Part shown: positions 4,749 to 6,862 of the stretch, piece after piece | How the letters are laid out: each line of letters begins with the position of its first letter | How positions within the stretch are numbered: the first letter of the stretch is position 1 | DNA from: Deltaproteobacteria bacterium | Lineage (GTDB): Bacteria; Desulfobacterota; Desulfobacteria; Desulfobacterales; Desulfatirhabdiaceae | Reading direction: 5' to 3' | DNA: 6,862 nucleotides | Assembly: GCA_026388755.1 (NCBI GenBank) | Contig: JAPLJE010000362.1 | Span: 1 to 6,862 of the forward strand | Program-made: the position numbers and the translations under genes | Notes under the pieces: generated by a model | Seen by the model: only the letters and a program-made list of their open reading frames with translations | What the model was told of the DNA's origin: nothing | The model's database searches: none

Positions 4749-6862
4749 CAGGACGATTCGCGGTCCATCTGATCCCGGATGCTTTTGATCTGTTTGGCAA
4801 TTTCACGGGACTTTAGCCGCATTCCATTCAGGGTCTGGGATACCTGGTCCTTGTCGGTTTGGTGAGCATCTGCCCACTGTGTGATTCGGGAAATATCCGT
4901 GGAATAGGCCTCAAATCGCTCCATCAGGCATTCCAACAGAGACTGAAAAGCCGCATCCGCGAGTTTTAAAATATACTGGAATTTCAGATTTTCCCGATAG
5001 TCCTTGAAATGCGAGACAATGGAGCGTTCGGTTTCCCGTTTCATGCGATCCACCCCGTCTTTCAGGGCATGACTTTCATCCTCCTGCCTGTTTTGAATCG
5101 ATTTCTTCAATAGCCGCTTCATCAGCGTGACCAGCGTATAGCACCCCAGCTTCACAACTGCTTCGGTTTTGATTCGAGCAGAATATCGCAGCGAGACGCC
5201 GGCAGACGGCAGTCGAAGCTCGAATTGGGATTTGACGGCCTCCAGTTCAGGAATGTGGATGGGATCCATTCTGTCCTGAACCGGCGTAACTCCCAGGCTG
5301 CTCATGGAGGCGCGGTAGTCTGAAAGAGCATCCTGCAGCAGGCCGTCGTATGGTGCGGCGATCGTCAGCAGATATGCCGCGATCTTTGCCTCTTCTTCCC
5401 GGACAAAACGAAACACCTCCGGCATCGTGGATTCCGTTAAAAACGTATCCAGGCTGTGCTTGAATTCCTGAAACACCAGGAAAAGGGCCTGGGTGAAACC
5501 CAATTTCGGAGTTTTCTCCTGAAAAGGATCGGTAACTGCCGTATATTGACGGATGAACCGAAGAATGCCGGAGAGAACCTCCCCGTAGCGTATGTCAAAA
5601 AACCGGTCCACATCCGTTTTAAGATCCTGCCTGATTTTTTGCAGCGCCCCGTCCAGGGTGCTTTTCATCATGGTTTTCAACTGAAGAATTCTGGCTTCAT
5701 GGCGCTTTATCTTTTCCAGCATTTCGACTGCACTGACAGAATCCCGGTTCAGCATATCCAGATTGATATCGATCCAGTGATCCATGCCGGCCGAAATTAC
5801 AGTGAGGCGCTCCACCGGGTTTCGAAGCAGCAGCGCATAGCGTTCGTGAAGAAGCATTCCGTCAAAATCAGTCATGAACCGCTGGGTTTCCCTGTCGGAA
5901 AACGCAGTAAACGCCTGTTCTTCCTGCCACTGGAGAAGCCGCAAGTGGTCTTTTTCGCTCAGACTGGACTCGGTATTCTCAAAAAGATTGTACAGGGAAG
6001 ACAGGGTATAGATGCTGGGGGATGGTTTTATCAGCGAAATTTCTTCCCGAATGCGTTCAATGAGAAGCGAAAGGCCGTCAACGGAGTCATGCTCGCTGAA
6101 ATCGCAGTTAACAACAAAAAGGATATGTTCCGCCAGTCCCATTTTCTGGATCATAGACAAGAACCGAATATCCGCCCGCCGAAGACCGGTTCGGCTGCTG
6201 ATTACGTAAATGATCAGGTGGGTCAGGATCAGATAATCCTGAATCATGGCCAGGTGAAGGGGATTGGGGGAGTCGCTGCCCTGACAGTCGGCCACTTCCA
6301 GGTTGCTGTCCAGAAAATCGACGTTGATTTCAATCTCGATATCCTTTAAATAAACCGCCAGGGAATCGTTGCCGACAAAATCGCGGTGAAGCGGAAAATC
6401 TTCGTCTTCATAATGCCGGACCACGGTCTCGGTCGAAATGATGTCCTTGACGCTTTCAAAGCCTTTGAGATAGGAAGCCATCAACACGCTGCTCTCGTTT
6501 CGAGTGCCGTTGCTGATCAGTTGGTCCGGGCCCAGAGTCGCCAATGCCGTCTGAAGCGCCGATCGGCTTGCGGCTTGCCGGAAATCAAAGGATGTGGCTT
6601 CGGAAACGGCCGGTATCGACGGCAGCAGCACCATGGCATGTTCCAGGTCCGAGTGAATTTCTTCCCAGGACTTGAAATAAAGCGTTGCCTTCAGTCCCTG
6701 GCCTTTGCGAACCCGCGTGACAATGGAAGTGACAACGCCGGCACCCCGCTTGAGATAATCCCCTTTCAGAAAAGCATTGATGAATGTGCTTTTACCGGAT
6801 TTGATGGATCCGACCACCGCCACACGTACCCTGTCCTCCGAAATCGATTGGGAGATATGATG
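4748..6862 (-). CDS. Dynamin-like GTPase (N-terminus beyond window edge)
   Basis: Large bacterial dynamin-family GTPase, expected to bind and remodel membranes from the cytoplasm. The frame is open through 6862, so 704 residues are visible and the true start is off the window; a GTG at 6823 lies just before the P-loop and would remove the first strand, so it is unlikely to be the start. In visible numbering: G1 P-loop GSIKSGKST (18-26), G2 threonine near 45 in GAGVVTSIV, and G3 DCQG (192-195). The G4 position reads NCD (252-254) in place of N/TKxD, and a long region lies between G2 and G3. Downstream it is mostly helical with charged heptad-like stretches (about 375-400 and 600-700). A hydrophobic, lysine-flanked segment (about 567-587) could be a membrane contact; no full transmembrane helix is seen. 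It is leftward and convergent with tatA. Cell division, envelope upkeep or phage tolerance are possible roles; none is shown here. Confidence 0.85.
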   Translation of the reverse strand, partial: HHISQSISEDRVRVAVVGSIKSGKSTFINAFLKGDYLKRGAGVVTSIVTRVRKGQGLKATLYFKSWEEIHSDLEHAMVLLPSIPAVSEATSFDFRQAASRSALQTALATLGPDQLISNGTRNESSVLMASYLKGFESVKDIISTETVVRHYEDEDFPLHRDFVGNDSLAVYLKDIEIEINVDFLDSNLEVADCQGSDSPNPLHLAMIQDYLILTHLIIYVISSRTGLRRADIRFLSMIQKMGLAEHILFVVNCDFSEHDSVDGLSLLIERIREEISLIKPSPSIYTLSSLYNLFENTESSLSEKDHLRLLQWQEEQAFTAFSDRETQRFMTDFDGMLLHERYALLLRNPVERLTVISAGMDHWIDINLDMLNRDSVSAVEMLEKIKRHEARILQLKTMMKSTLDGALQKIRQDLKTDVDRFFDIRYGEVLSGILRFIRQYTAVTDPFQEKTPKLGFTQALFLVFQEFKHSLDTFLTESTMPEVFRFVREEEAKIAAYLLTIAAPYDGLLQDALSDYRASMSSLGVTPVQDRMDPIHIPELEAVKSQFELRLPSAGVSLRYSARIKTEAVVKLGCYTLVTLMKRLLKKSIQNRQEDESHALKDGVDRMKRETERSIVSHFKDYRENLKFQYILKLADAAFQSLLECLMERFEAYSTDISRITQWADAHQTDKDQVSQTLNGMRLKSREIAKQIKSIRDQMDRESS

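Noticed and set aside
5456..6349. Long open frame of 297 codons antisense to the dynamin-like gene
   Set aside because: Its codons are in exact register with the complementary codons of the GTPase gene, a frame that often stays open by chance; the protein has no recognisable motif and the GTPase motifs are unmistakable on the other strand.
633..6862. Antiphage defence island suggested by cyclase, Sir2 and dynamin genes together
   Set aside because: The cyclase is a class III enzyme, not a CD-NTase; the sirtuin is a stand-alone, CobB-sized deacylase without an effector domain; the genes lie in separate transcription units among housekeeping genes, with no mobile element.

Overview
The window looks like ordinary chromosomal DNA of a Gram-negative bacterium. 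It is densely coded, of moderate GC, and carries no insertion sequence, CRISPR array, tRNA or rRNA that I can see. Several things point to Desulfobacterota (the former deltaproteobacteria): the XerD sequence style with its HPRG tail, a one-domain QueF, a TatA with glutamate at position 8, a lipoprotein-type signal peptide, and a receiver domain fused to a class III cyclase. That placement is inference from protein style, not a match to a named genome.

Layout. Bases 1-627 hold the C-terminal two thirds of a XerD-type tyrosine recombinase running rightward off the left edge. It is followed almost without gap by a response regulator with an adenylate cyclase output domain (633-1628). A 31-base gap separates this pair from a converging leftward cluster. 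That cluster, in transcription order, is a sirtuin (3809-3063), the preQ0 reductase QueF (3020-2589) and an outer-membrane-type lipoprotein (2592-1660) that overlaps queF by four bases. A 263-base AT-rich region (3810-4072) separates the cluster from a divergent pair: a cysteine-rich protein of unknown function (4073-4486) and tatA (4496-4684). The region carries a near-consensus sigma70 promoter for the rightward pair, a dyad at its expected transcription start, and a weaker leftward promoter candidate. A hairpin with a T tract (4710-4748) ends tatA and probably also ends the converging dynamin-like GTPase gene (6862-4748), whose N-terminus lies beyond the right edge.

How the genes relate. 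There is no single pathway. The pieces are chromosome dimer resolution (XerD), cAMP signalling from a phosphorylatable receiver, NAD-dependent protein deacylation next to queuosine synthesis, export of folded proteins (TatA), and membrane remodelling (dynamin-like protein). The least explained items are the cysteine-rich protein translated just ahead of a lone tatA, the GTPase with a non-canonical G4 motif, and the lipoprotein coupled to queF. I found no convincing new multi-gene system. Apparent defence hints (dynamin, Sir2, cyclase) do not hold up on inspection.
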